Source: Pseudomonadota bacterium
Lineage (GTDB): Bacteria; Pseudomonadota; Alphaproteobacteria; Rhizobiales; Beijerinckiaceae
DNA length: 19,382 nt
Assembly (NCBI GenBank): GCA_023423995.1
Contig: JAFAEL010000050.1
Location: 1-19,382 of the forward strand
Direction of reading: 5' to 3'
This document shows positions 1-6,255 of the stretch, piece after piece. The notes beneath the pieces are model-generated. The model was not told the DNA's origin. It ran no database searches and worked only from the letters and a program-made list of their open reading frames with translations. The translations under genes and the position numbers were made by a program. Positions within the stretch are counted from its first letter, which is position 1; each line of letters opens with the position of its first letter.

Positions 1-1679
1 ACCCACTTCATGTTGAACTGGGTGACGGGCATGTCGGACTTCGGGTCGCGGTAGAGCGGCACGACCTGGTCGAGCGGCCTGTCCCCGATCACGATGCCGG
101 CGGCGTGGGTCGAGGCGTGCCGGTGGAGCCCTTCGAGCTTCTTGGCGATCGCGAGCATGCGCCCGACGACCGGCTCCTCCTCCGCGGCGGCCTGGAGCTT
201 CGGCTCTCCGGCGATGGCCTGTTCGAGGGTGACGGGATTGGCCGGGTTGTTGGGGACGAGCTTCGTGAGCTTGTCGACCTGCCCGTAGGGCATCTCGAGC
301 ACGCGGCCGACGTCGCGCATGACGCCGCGTGCAAGCAGTGTCCCGAAGGTGATGATCTGGGCGACCTGCGGCTCGCCGTAGCGCTGCTGGACGTATTCGA
401 TCACCCGCTCACGCCCATCGACGCAGAAGTCGATGTCGAAGTCCGGCATCGAGACGCGCTCGGGATTGAGGAAGCGCTCGAAGAGCAGGCCGAACCGGAT
501 CGGATCGAGATCCGTGATCGTCAGCGCGTAGGCGACGAGCGATCCCGCGCCCGAGCCGCGGCCGGGCCCGACCGGGATGTCGTGCTCCTTCGCCCACTTG
601 ATGAAGTCGGCGACGATCAGGAAGTAGCCAGGAAACTTCATCCGGGTAATGACGCCGAGCTCGAACTCCAGGCGCTCGTGGTATTCCTCAACCGTGCAGC
701 CCGTGGCCGGCCCGTGCGCGGCGAGGCGGGCCTCGAGTCCGTCCTTCGCCTGTCGCGCAAGTTCGGCGGCCTCGTCGAGCGTTTCCGCATCCTGGCCCGT
801 ACCGAAGGTCGGCAGGATGGGCTTCCGCGTCCTCACCCGGAAATGGCACCGCATCGCGATCTCAACCGTCGCCTGCAGGGCGTCGGGCAGATCCGCGAAA
901 AGCTCGGCCATCTCAGAGCGGCTGCGGAACCGGTGTTCGGGCGTGAGCCGGCGGCGGTTATCGTCGGAGACGAGCCGTCCCTCCGCGATGGCGAGAAGAG
1001 CGTCCTGCGCTTCGTAGTCGGACGCCGATGAAAAGAAAGGCTCGTTGGTGGCGACGATCGGGATGCCGCGCTCGTCCGCCATGTCGATGAGCTGGCCTTC
1101 GACCATGCGCTCGACATCGAGCCCATGGCGCTGGATCTCGACGTACAGCGCTTGGCCGTAGGCTTCTTGCAAAAGCGCGAGCCGCTTCCCGGCAAGGTCC
1201 GCGCGCGCACCATCCCGGAGGGCGGAATCGACTGGTCCCGTGAAGCCTCCCGTCAGCGCGAAAAGACCGGCAGCGTGCTCCCTCAGGCAGGCGGCCCGGA
1301 CATGCGGCGGGTCCCCGAGCGGCACATCGAACTGCGCTCGGCTCGCCAGCTTCATCAGGTTGCCGTAACCCTCCTCCGAAGAGGCGAGCAGGACGATGTT
1401 CGACGTCTTGACGCCGGGCTGGCGGGCATTCGGTTCCGGCTCCTCGAAGCATACCGAGAGCTGGATGCCGGCGATCGGCTGGATACCCTTGCCGGCGAGC
1501 TTCTCGGAGAACTCGAGCGCTCCGAAGAGATTGTTCGTGTCGGTGAGCGCGAGCGCGGGCTGGCGGTCCTTCTCCGCAAGCTTCTGCAGATCGGCGATCT
1601 TCAATGCGCCTTCGAGCAGCGAGTAGGACGAGTGGACGTGCAGATGCACGAAGCCGACGTCACGTAGAATGCGCGCCAT
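1..1679 (-). CDS. dnaE: DNA polymerase III alpha subunit, N-terminal 559 residues (3' end outside window)
   Basis: Replicative DNA polymerase catalytic subunit, which polymerises DNA within the Pol III holoenzyme. The frame is open from an ATG at 1679 to the window edge. The N-terminus has the PHP-domain signature HLHVHSSYSLLEGAL (about residues 12-26). Further on are the C-family palm motifs GPGRGSGAGSLVAYAL and MPDFDIDFC, with acidic residues near 413, 415 and 417 matching the catalytic aspartates of E. coli DnaE. The visible part ends in MPVTQFNMKW, just before the third conserved palm region. About half of a usual 1150-1180 residue protein is present, so the fingers, OB fold and beta-binding motif are unseen. 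The start fits the family because the PHP motif begins about ten residues in; only a weak GAG precedes it. A 108-base gap separates it from lolD upstream. Certain as to family; it is DnaE rather than the DnaE2/ImuC paralogue by context and motif fit (inference). Confidence 0.96.
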   Translation of the reverse strand, partial: MARILRDVGFVHLHVHSSYSLLEGALKIADLQKLAEKDRQPALALTDTNNLFGALEFSEKLAGKGIQPIAGIQLSVCFEEPEPNARQPGVKTSNIVLLASSEEGYGNLMKLASRAQFDVPLGDPPHVRAACLREHAAGLFALTGGFTGPVDSALRDGARADLAGKRLALLQEAYGQALYVEIQRHGLDVERMVEGQLIDMADERGIPIVATNEPFFSSASDYEAQDALLAIAEGRLVSDDNRRRLTPEHRFRSRSEMAELFADLPDALQATVEIAMRCHFRVRTRKPILPTFGTGQDAETLDEAAELARQAKDGLEARLAAHGPATGCTVEEYHERLEFELGVITRMKFPGYFLIVADFIKWAKEHDIPVGPGRGSGAGSLVAYALTITDLDPIRFGLLFERFLNPERVSMPDFDIDFCVDGRERVIEYVQQRYGEPQVAQIITFGTLLARGVMRDVGRVLEMPYGQVDKLTKLVPNNPANPVTLEQAIAGEPKLQAAAEEEPVVGRMLAIAKKLEGLHRHASTHAAGIVIGDRPLDQVVPLYRDPKSDMPVTQFNMKW

Positions 1680-1787
1680 GGTCTCGGATTCTGAGCTGGG
1701 CCGCCATCTTTCACTGGAGGCGCGGCGGGAGTCGATCCTAACCGAAGTCGCGTCCCCAGATTCACGCCCCGAACTGGAGCGCCTGGC
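1680..1787 (-). other. lolD-dnaE intergenic gap, possible weak dnaE promoter
   Basis: This 108-base gap precedes dnaE on the minus strand. It holds a TAGGAT hexamer (1735-1740) that could be a -10 element about 55 bases before the dnaE ATG. No good -35 sits 16-18 bases upstream of it. Just after the lolD stop a 6-bp hairpin (1765-1770 with 1776-1781, one G-U on the minus strand) has no following T-run, so it is not a convincing terminator. dnaE may have its own promoter here or be read from lolD. Confidence 0.25.
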
Positions 1788-2480
1788 TCAGTCGAGTTCG
1801 ACGAGCTTGCCTTCCTGGAGGGTCAGCCGCCGATCCATGCGCTCGGCTAGCTCGAGGTTGTGGGTCGCAACGAGGGCCGCGAGGCCGGACGCCCGCACGA
1901 GCGACACCAAGGTCGAGAAAACGTGGCGGGACGTCTGCGGATCGAGGTTGCCCGTGGGTTCGTCGGCAAGCAGCAGCCGCGGGGCGTTCGCCACCGCGCG
2001 CGCAATCGCGACCCGCTGCTGCTCGCCGCCGGAGAGTTTCGCGGGTCGGTGCGTCAGGCGCTCCCCAAGGCCGAGGAAGGTCAGCAGTTCGGCTGCCCGT
2101 CCGCGTGCTTCCTTTCGCGACAGGCCACGGATCATCTGCGGCAGGACCACGTTCTCCAGTGCCGTGAACTCGGGCAGGAGATGGTGGAATTGGTAGACGA
2201 AGCCGATCTCCTCGCGGCGCATCCGCGTGCGCTCGGCGTCTCCCATGGCGGCGGTGGAACGGCCGCCGAGCAGCACGTCGCCCCCGTCGGGCTTCTCGAG
2301 CAGGCCCGCCACGTGAAGCAGGGTCGATTTTCCGGCGCCTGACGGTCCGACGAGCGCGACCATCTCGCCCGGCACCAGGCTGAGATCCGCGCCACGCAGA
2401 ATTTCCAGGAAGCCGTCGCCCTCGGGATAGCGACGCTCGACGCTCGCCAAGCGCAGCGCCGGAGAAGGCTGTTCGGCCAT
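1788..2480 (-). CDS. lolD: Lipoprotein-releasing ABC transporter ATP-binding protein LolD
   Basis: ATPase of the LolCDE-type machine, which extracts outer-membrane lipoproteins from the inner membrane and hands them to LolA. The 230-residue protein is normal length. It has Walker [10 protein letters not shown] (45-53), Q-loop Gln97, signature [14 protein letters not shown] (149-162), Walker B LLLADEP with catalytic Glu174, a D-loop and H-loop His207. The text around [21 protein letters not shown] and [14 protein letters not shown] is LolD/MacB-like, and the neighbouring permease favours LolD. The ATG lies 5 bases after the permease stop, so the two are surely co-transcribed. No strong Shine-Dalgarno is visible. 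A MacB-type exporter is the alternative but would normally have a fused or differently shaped permease. Confidence 0.93.
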   Translation of the reverse strand: MAEQPSPALRLASVERRYPEGDGFLEILRGADLSLVPGEMVALVGPSGAGKSTLLHVAGLLEKPDGGDVLLGGRSTAAMGDAERTRMRREEIGFVYQFHHLLPEFTALENVVLPQMIRGLSRKEARGRAAELLTFLGLGERLTHRPAKLSGGEQQRVAIARAVANAPRLLLADEPTGNLDPQTSRHVFSTLVSLVRASGLAALVATHNLELAERMDRRLTLQEGKLVELD

Positions 2481-2485
2481 GCGGG

Positions 2486-3775
2486 TCAGCCGTACCGAAG
2501 GGCCTCGACGGGATCGAGCCGCGCCGCACGCCAGGATGGGTACATGGTGGCGAGAAGGGAGAGCGCCATTGCGAGCACGACAACCGTCGTGACCTCTGTC
2601 GGGTCCACCACGGCGGGCAGTCGGGACAGGAAGTAGAGCTCGGCAGGAAACAGATTCGCGCCGGTGAGGCCGGAGATGAGTTGCCTGAGCGTTTCGATGT
2701 TCAGGGAGACGAGGAGCCCGAGCGCAACGCCCGCAAGGGTACCTACGATCCCAATCGAGGCGCCGGTCACGACGAAGATCCTCATCACGGCGGAGCGCGT
2801 CGCACCCATCGTGCGCAGGATGGCGATATCGCTCGACTTGTCTTTCACGAGCATCACGAGGCCCGCGATGATGTTGAGCGAGGCGACCAGCACGATCAGG
2901 GTGAGGATCAGGAACATGACGTTTCTCTCGACCTCGAGGGCGGAGAAGAACGTGCGATTTCGCTGGCGCCAGTCAGTCAGGAGCACCGGCCTCTCGGCTG
3001 CCTGCTCGATCGCGTAGCGTGCCTCATCGACCCGGTCGGCATCGTCGAGGAACACCTCGATGAGAGTCGCGTCCCCTTCCCGGTTGAAGAAGGCCTGGGC
3101 CTCCGTCATCGGCATGTAGATGAACGTCGCGTCGAACTCGGACATGCCGATCTCGAACACGGCGACGACGGGAAAGCTCTTAATCCGAGGGGTTGTGCCG
3201 AAGGGGGTGGCCGCGCCGCGCGGCGTCAGCAGCGAGATGGTGTCCCCCGCCTGAATACCGAGCGCGTCGCCCAGCCGGCGCCCGATCGCGACCCCGCCGG
3301 CCGTATCGAAGTTCTCGAGGGTACCCTGCCGCAGATTATCGGCCACCGCCGTGATCTTCGGCATGTCGTCGCCCCGGACCCCGCGCACGAGGGCACCGGA
3401 TCCGTTATAGGGGGACGAGGCGAAAACTTGCCCTTCGACGAAGGGGACGGCGCGCTTCACGCCATAGACCTTCGAGAGCCGATCAGCGACATCGGCGTAA
3501 TCGGTCAGAGGACTATCGATCGCCGCGACGAAGATGTGGCCATTGATGCCGACGAGCTTCTCGAGGAGTTCCTTGCGGAATCCGTTCATCACCGAAAGGA
3601 CGATGATGAGCGTGGCAACCCCGAGCATGATGCCGAGGAAGGACAGGAGCGCGATCAGGCGCGTCTTCAGGTAGCGCCCGGCGAGGAGCCACTCGAACGG
3701 GGCAAATGGCAATCCGGCGGGCATCCCTGCCGGCAGCCGGAACGGCAGTCGCAGCGTCCGCCTCTCGCTGCCCAT
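2486..3775 (-). CDS. lolC: Lipoprotein-releasing ABC transporter permease LolC/LolE
   Basis: Inner-membrane permease partner of LolD. The 429-residue product has the usual layout: one N-terminal membrane helix (about 40-64), a large periplasmic domain (about 65-280), then three helices (about 285-312, 333-362, 394-414). Family motifs are [44 protein letters not shown] and the C-terminal [18 protein letters not shown]. Only one permease gene is present, as I recall is usual in Alphaproteobacteria, so it probably acts as a homodimer in place of LolC plus LolE (inference). The segment between GRYL and SFLG is about seven residues shorter than in E. coli LolC and LolE. The start is uncertain: the ATG at 3775 follows the proS stop by 5 bases, while Met18 (ATG at 3724) would give a more typical N-terminus. 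Neither has a convincing ribosome site. Confidence 0.93.
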   Translation of the reverse strand: MGSERRTLRLPFRLPAGMPAGLPFAPFEWLLAGRYLKTRLIALLSFLGIMLGVATLIIVLSVMNGFRKELLEKLVGINGHIFVAAIDSPLTDYADVADRLSKVYGVKRAVPFVEGQVFASSPYNGSGALVRGVRGDDMPKITAVADNLRQGTLENFDTAGGVAIGRRLGDALGIQAGDTISLLTPRGAATPFGTTPRIKSFPVVAVFEIGMSEFDATFIYMPMTEAQAFFNREGDATLIEVFLDDADRVDEARYAIEQAAERPVLLTDWRQRNRTFFSALEVERNVMFLILTLIVLVASLNIIAGLVMLVKDKSSDIAILRTMGATRSAVMRIFVVTGASIGIVGTLAGVALGLLVSLNIETLRQLISGLTGANLFPAELYFLSRLPAVVDPTEVTTVVVLAMALSLLATMYPSWRAARLDPVEALRYG

Positions 3776-3780
3776 CCCGG

Positions 3781-5103
3781 TCAGCCGCTAATCCGCCGCA
3801 TCGCGTCGGCAGGCGACAGCAGCTCACGCTCTCCCGTTGCACGGCGCTTGAGCTCGACCTTGCCGTCCGCGAGGCTCTTCGGCCCGACGATCACTTGCCA
3901 GGGGAGCCCAATGAGGTCCGCCGTCGCGAACTTAGCGCCAGGACGGTCATCACGATCGTCATAGAGCACGTCAAATCCCGCTGCCGTCAGTCCCCGATAG
4001 AGGTCGCCGCAGGCAGCATCCGTCGCCGAGTCGCCGACCCGGAGATTGAGGATGCCGACCTGGAACGGCGCAATCGCGTCCGGCCAGACGATTCCGGCAT
4101 CATCGTGGCTCGCCTCGATGATCGCAGCGACGAGGCGGCTCGGACCGATCCCGTAGGAGCCCATGTGGACGTCGTGCTCGGTCCCGTCGGGCCCCATCAC
4201 GCGCGCGCCCATTGGGGCTGAGTACTTCGTGCCGAAATAGAAGATGTGGCCGACCTCGATCCCGCGTGCGGAGACCCGATCGCTCTCGGAAAGTGCCTCG
4301 AACTCGCCCGCATCGTGCATCTCGGACGTCGCGGCATAGAGCGAGGTCCAGCGATCGACGATGCCCTGCAGATCCTCGCGGGACTCGAAGTTCGTGTCCG
4401 CCGGCGGGGTTGCGAACTCGAGATAGTCCTTGTGGCAGAAGACCTCGCTCTCGCCCGTGGAGGCGAGAATGATGAATTCGTGGCTGAGGTCCCCGCCGAT
4501 GGGGCCCGTATCGGCCCGCATGGGGATCGCTTTGAGCCCGAGCCGCGCGAAGGTGCGGAGATAGGCGACGAACATCTTGTTGTACGAGTGGCGCGCGCCG
4601 GCCTGGTCGAGGTCGAACGAGTACGCATCCTTCATCAGGAACTCGCGGGAGCGCATCACGCCGAAGCGGGGGCGGACCTCGTCCCGGAACTTCCACTGGA
4701 TATGGTAGAGGTTCATCGGAAGGTCGCGATACGACCTCACGTAGGACCGGAAGATGTCCGTGATCATCTCCTCGTTGGTCGGCCCGAAGAGCATCTCGCG
4801 CTCGTGCCGATCCTGAATGCGGAGCATCTCCTTGCCGTAGGCGTCGTAACGCCCGGATTCCCGCCAGAGATCTGCCGACTGGATGGTCGGCATCAGAAGC
4901 TCGATCGCGCCTGAGCGATTCTGCTCCTCGCGCACGATTTGCTCGATCTTGCGTAGCACGCGATAGCCGAGCGGCAGCCAGGAGTAGATGCCGGCCGATT
5001 GCTGCCGGATCATCCCCGCGCGCAGCATCAGGCGATGGGAGGCAATCTCGGCTTCGCGAGGAGCCTCGCGGAGAATCGGAAGGAGGAAGCGGGAGAGGCG
5101 CAT
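3781..5103 (-). CDS. proS: Prolyl-tRNA synthetase, short alphaproteobacterial form
   Basis: Cytoplasmic class II synthetase that charges tRNA-Pro with proline. From the ATG at 5103 it is 440 residues. The open frame runs on upstream to 5850, but that part is not protein-like and overlaps the DUF1467 gene, while [15 protein letters not shown] is the classic ProRS N-terminus. Motif 1 lies near 47-80, FGPTNEE at 106-112, motif 2 [15 protein letters not shown] at 134-148 followed by [13 protein letters not shown], and motif 3 [13 protein letters not shown] at 315-327. The anticodon-binding domain starts near PFQVGILNL (346) and the protein ends at 440. The stretch between motifs 2 and 3 (about 215-290) is far too short for the roughly 180-residue INS editing domain of E. 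coli ProRS. No good Shine-Dalgarno precedes the ATG. A 380-base non-coding region upstream suggests its own promoter or leader. Confidence 0.97.
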   Translation of the reverse strand: MRLSRFLLPILREAPREAEIASHRLMLRAGMIRQQSAGIYSWLPLGYRVLRKIEQIVREEQNRSGAIELLMPTIQSADLWRESGRYDAYGKEMLRIQDRHEREMLFGPTNEEMITDIFRSYVRSYRDLPMNLYHIQWKFRDEVRPRFGVMRSREFLMKDAYSFDLDQAGARHSYNKMFVAYLRTFARLGLKAIPMRADTGPIGGDLSHEFIILASTGESEVFCHKDYLEFATPPADTNFESREDLQGIVDRWTSLYAATSEMHDAGEFEALSESDRVSARGIEVGHIFYFGTKYSAPMGARVMGPDGTEHDVHMGSYGIGPSRLVAAIIEASHDDAGIVWPDAIAPFQVGILNLRVGDSATDAACGDLYRGLTAAGFDVLYDDRDDRPGAKFATADLIGLPWQVIVGPKSLADGKVELKRRATGERELLSPADAMRRISG

Positions 5104-5272
5104 CGAAGGTGATTTGCTGGAGCGAGACGCAGGGCAAAGCGCGTCAACGGCGCTCGTGCGCCCCGCTATCGAGCGAACCGCCGAGGAATGCAAGACGGCA
5201 AACAGAGCGTCGAAGTTCCGCAATCCTGGAGACGAACGACCTCTACTTTCGTCGATCAGGAGTAGATTTGAG

Positions 5273-5299
5273 GTGACAGGTCCTCTCGGGTGCCATAAA
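5273..5299 (+). promoter_or_regulatory. Candidate plus-strand promoter ahead of the orphan terminator
   Basis: GTGACA (5273-5278) matches five of six bases of TTGACA. It is followed after 15 bases by CATAAA (5294-5299), which carries an upstream TG (5291-5292) in extended -10 position. The spacer is short, so this is a weak call. It is noted because it points at the strong plus-strand terminator at 5433-5466. Transcription would start near 5306. Confidence 0.2.
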
Positions 5300-5323
5300 C
5301 AAGTGCGCATCGGCCGCACCCGA
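5286..5323. repeat. 8-bp perfect inverted repeat with 22-base loop
   Basis: TCGGGTGC at 5286-5293 is the exact reverse complement of GCACCCGA at 5316-5323. No T-run follows on either strand, so it is not a simple terminator. Its right arm lies inside the left arm of the longer inverted repeat at 5305-5330, so the two stems cannot form together. It could be an operator for a dimeric regulator or one arm of an RNA switch. Confidence 0.45.
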
Positions 5324-5466
5324 AAAGAGCGTGCGCCGGGTCCAAGTCCTGGGAGGAAGCCAAGCTTCGGCCCGCCGTCACAGGGACGGCTTATCGGAGA
5401 CCGAAGACAATCAACGATCTGCCGAAAGGCCGAGAGCAGGGCTGAGAAGCCTTGCTCTTTTGTTTT
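5306..5466 (+). ncRNA. Candidate small RNA on the plus strand, family unknown
   Basis: Inferred, not recognised. A strong intrinsic terminator on the plus strand (5433-5466) needs a plus-strand transcript, yet no plus-strand gene exists here. The weak extended -10 at 5294-5299 would give an RNA of about 160 nucleotides. The interior contains small hairpins: GCCGTC/GACGGC near 5374-5390, GAAGC/GCTTC near 5357-5369, and GCC-GAAA-GGC at 5421-5430. Tests by eye for SRP RNA, RNase P RNA and tmRNA motifs were negative. 6S RNA could not be excluded or supported. The same segment could instead act on the minus strand as part of a proS leader or DUF1467 3' end. Confidence 0.3.
5433..5466 (+). terminator. 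Rho-independent terminator on the plus strand
   Basis: An 11-bp stem (5433-5443 with 5448-5458, one G-U at 5439/5452) is capped by a GAGA tetraloop (5444-5447). It is followed at once by TTTTGTTTT (5458-5466). On the minus strand the G-U becomes a C-A mismatch and no T-run follows, so the element is directional. It lies 18 bases beyond the DUF1467 stop codon, facing it. It may end a plus-strand small RNA or block antisense transcription into the DUF1467 and mce genes. Confidence 0.7.
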
Positions 5467-5483
5467 GGTGCTGCGGCCGAGCG

Positions 5484-5813
5484 CTACAGCCCTGACAGCG
5501 GAAAGAACGTTGCGATGGCGACGAAGACGCCGTCCGCGACGATCGTGGTCCAGATCGCCCTTTCCCTCAGCGCCGGATTCGCGGGCGCGCCGGGGTCGGT
5601 TCCAGCCGCAATCTCGCCCGCTTCCGCCTGCGTCCGAACGCGTACCGGCAGAATCGCAAAAACGAGCGTCCACCAAACCACGAAGTAGAGGCCAAACGCG
5701 CCGGCGACGCTGAGCTTCAGCAACACGCCCGCGTAGATCCCGACGCCGGCGAGGACGAAGATCGCAAGAAGAGTCGTCGCGAGCGACCGCGCCGCCCAAT
5801 TCACCAGGAACAT
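5484..5813 (-). CDS. DUF1467 family small membrane protein
   Basis: Small inner-membrane protein of unknown function (109 residues). It is recognised by the DUF1467 core: [24 protein letters not shown] (39-62, split here by its WW and LP landmarks) followed by the acidic, glycine-rich linker GTDPGAP (71-77) and a last hydrophobic helix (about 86-106). The ATG at 5813 is 3 bases after the mce stop, with AGG eight bases upstream, so it is translationally close to mce. Homologues I recall begin near residue 34. Here about 30 extra residues form an additional hydrophobic segment (11-31). A GTG at Val30 would give the usual short form. In this family the gene usually sits between mce and proS, as here, but that context gives no function. 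Confidence 0.8.
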   Translation of the reverse strand: MFLVNWAARSLATTLLAIFVLAGVGIYAGVLLKLSVAGAFGLYFVVWWTLVFAILPVRVRTQAEAGEIAAGTDPGAPANPALRERAIWTTIVADGVFVAIATFFPLSGL

Positions 5814-5816
5814 TAC

Positions 5817-6221
5817 TCAGGCCTGCTCGAGTTCCGTGAGCGTCCCGCAAAAATCCTTCGGATGCAGGAAGAGGACGGGCTTGCCGTGAGCGCCGATTTT
5901 CGGCTCGCCTCCGCCCAGCACGCGCGCTCCAGCGGCGACGAGCCTATCTCGCGCACTTTTGATATCGTCCACCTCGTAGCAGAGGTGGTGGATGGCACCG
6001 TCCGGATTGCGATCCAGGAAGGCGCGAATCGGCGAATTCTCTCCGAGCGGTTCGAGGAACTCGATCTTCGTATTCGGCAGGTTGACGAACACGACCGTTA
6101 CGCCGTGCTCCGGCTGTGGCAGGGGGGCGGACACATCCGCGCCCAGCGTGTCGCGATAGACGCGCGTCGCGGCTGCGAGGTCCTTCACCGCGATTGCGAC
6201 ATGGTTCAGCCGCCCAATCAT
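5817..6221 (-). CDS. mce: Methylmalonyl-CoA epimerase
   Basis: Interconverts (2S)- and (2R)-methylmalonyl-CoA between propionyl-CoA carboxylase and methylmalonyl-CoA mutase, for propionate, odd-chain fatty acid and branched amino acid use. The protein is 134 residues, the normal size, starting [12 protein letters not shown] at the ATG at 6221; upstream extension to 6374 would run back into the rnj coding region and is not family-like. It has two glyoxalase-fold modules, with likely metal ligands His7, Glu54, His79 (in IHHLCYEV) and Glu130 (GTLTELE). GGGTGG lies a few bases upstream as a ribosome site. It follows rnj by 34 bases and precedes the DUF1467 gene by 3. The close neighbour birA encodes the enzyme that biotinylates propionyl-CoA carboxylase. 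A generic glyoxalase is possible but the match is good. Confidence 0.94.
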   Translation of the reverse strand: MIGRLNHVAIAVKDLAAATRVYRDTLGADVSAPLPQPEHGVTVVFVNLPNTKIEFLEPLGENSPIRAFLDRNPDGAIHHLCYEVDDIKSARDRLVAAGARVLGGGEPKIGAHGKPVLFLHPKDFCGTLTELEQA

Positions 6222-6255
6222 CCTGCCACCCTTTGAGTCCACGAGGTCGGCCGGC

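Larger units (their letters stand above)
5104..5483. other. Non-coding region between the DUF1467 gene and proS
   Basis: This is the only long non-coding stretch in the window. Frames across it on both strands give no protein-like sequence. It contains, left to right: a weak minus-strand promoter-like pair for proS (TTGCAT at 5183-5188, 17 bases, GATAGC at 5160-5165); a 6-bp stem 5242-5247/5261-5266; an 8-bp perfect inverted repeat 5286-5293/5316-5323; a 6-bp hairpin GCCGTC/GACGGC near 5374-5390; and a plus-strand intrinsic terminator 5433-5466. A long imperfect inverted repeat (5305-5330 with 5454-5484) overlaps several of these. I found no tRNA, tmRNA, SRP RNA or RNase P signature. The region must carry proS expression signals and may also hold a structured RNA. 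Confidence 0.7.
5305..5484. repeat. Long imperfect inverted repeat closing a 123-base interior
   Basis: The left arm 5305-5330 pairs with the right arm 5454-5484 in four colinear blocks: GCGC (5305-5308/5481-5484), TCGGCC (5310-5315/5475-5480), GCACC (5316-5320/5467-5471) and AAAAGAGC (5323-5330/5454-5461). That is 23 base pairs separated by small bulges. The right arm ends on the first base of the DUF1467 stop triplet. Such a closing stem is typical of a structured RNA of about 180 nucleotides. A degenerate miniature inverted-repeat element is the alternative, but I see no target-site duplication at the ends. Confidence 0.55.

Noticed and set aside
1765..1781. Terminator after lolD
   Set aside because: The hairpin is short with a G-U pair and has no T-run downstream on the minus strand.
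2681..3964. 427-codon plus-strand open frame opposite lolC/E
   Set aside because: Antisense shadow of lolC/E and the proS end; composition is charged and low-complexity with no domain.
5305..5466. SRP RNA, RNase P RNA or tmRNA
   Set aside because: AGGAAGCC near 5355 recalls the SRP RNA GGAAGGAAGCAGCC loop, but the surrounding consensus is missing. No RNase P conserved regions or tmRNA tag and T-arm sequence were found.
5305..5484. Intact insertion sequence or MITE
   Set aside because: No transposase and no target-site duplication at the arm ends; left only as an alternative for the inverted repeat.
5104..5850. Upstream continuation of the proS reading frame to 5850
   Set aside because: It overlaps the DUF1467 gene in another frame, looks unlike protein, and the ProRS family start is plainly at 5103.
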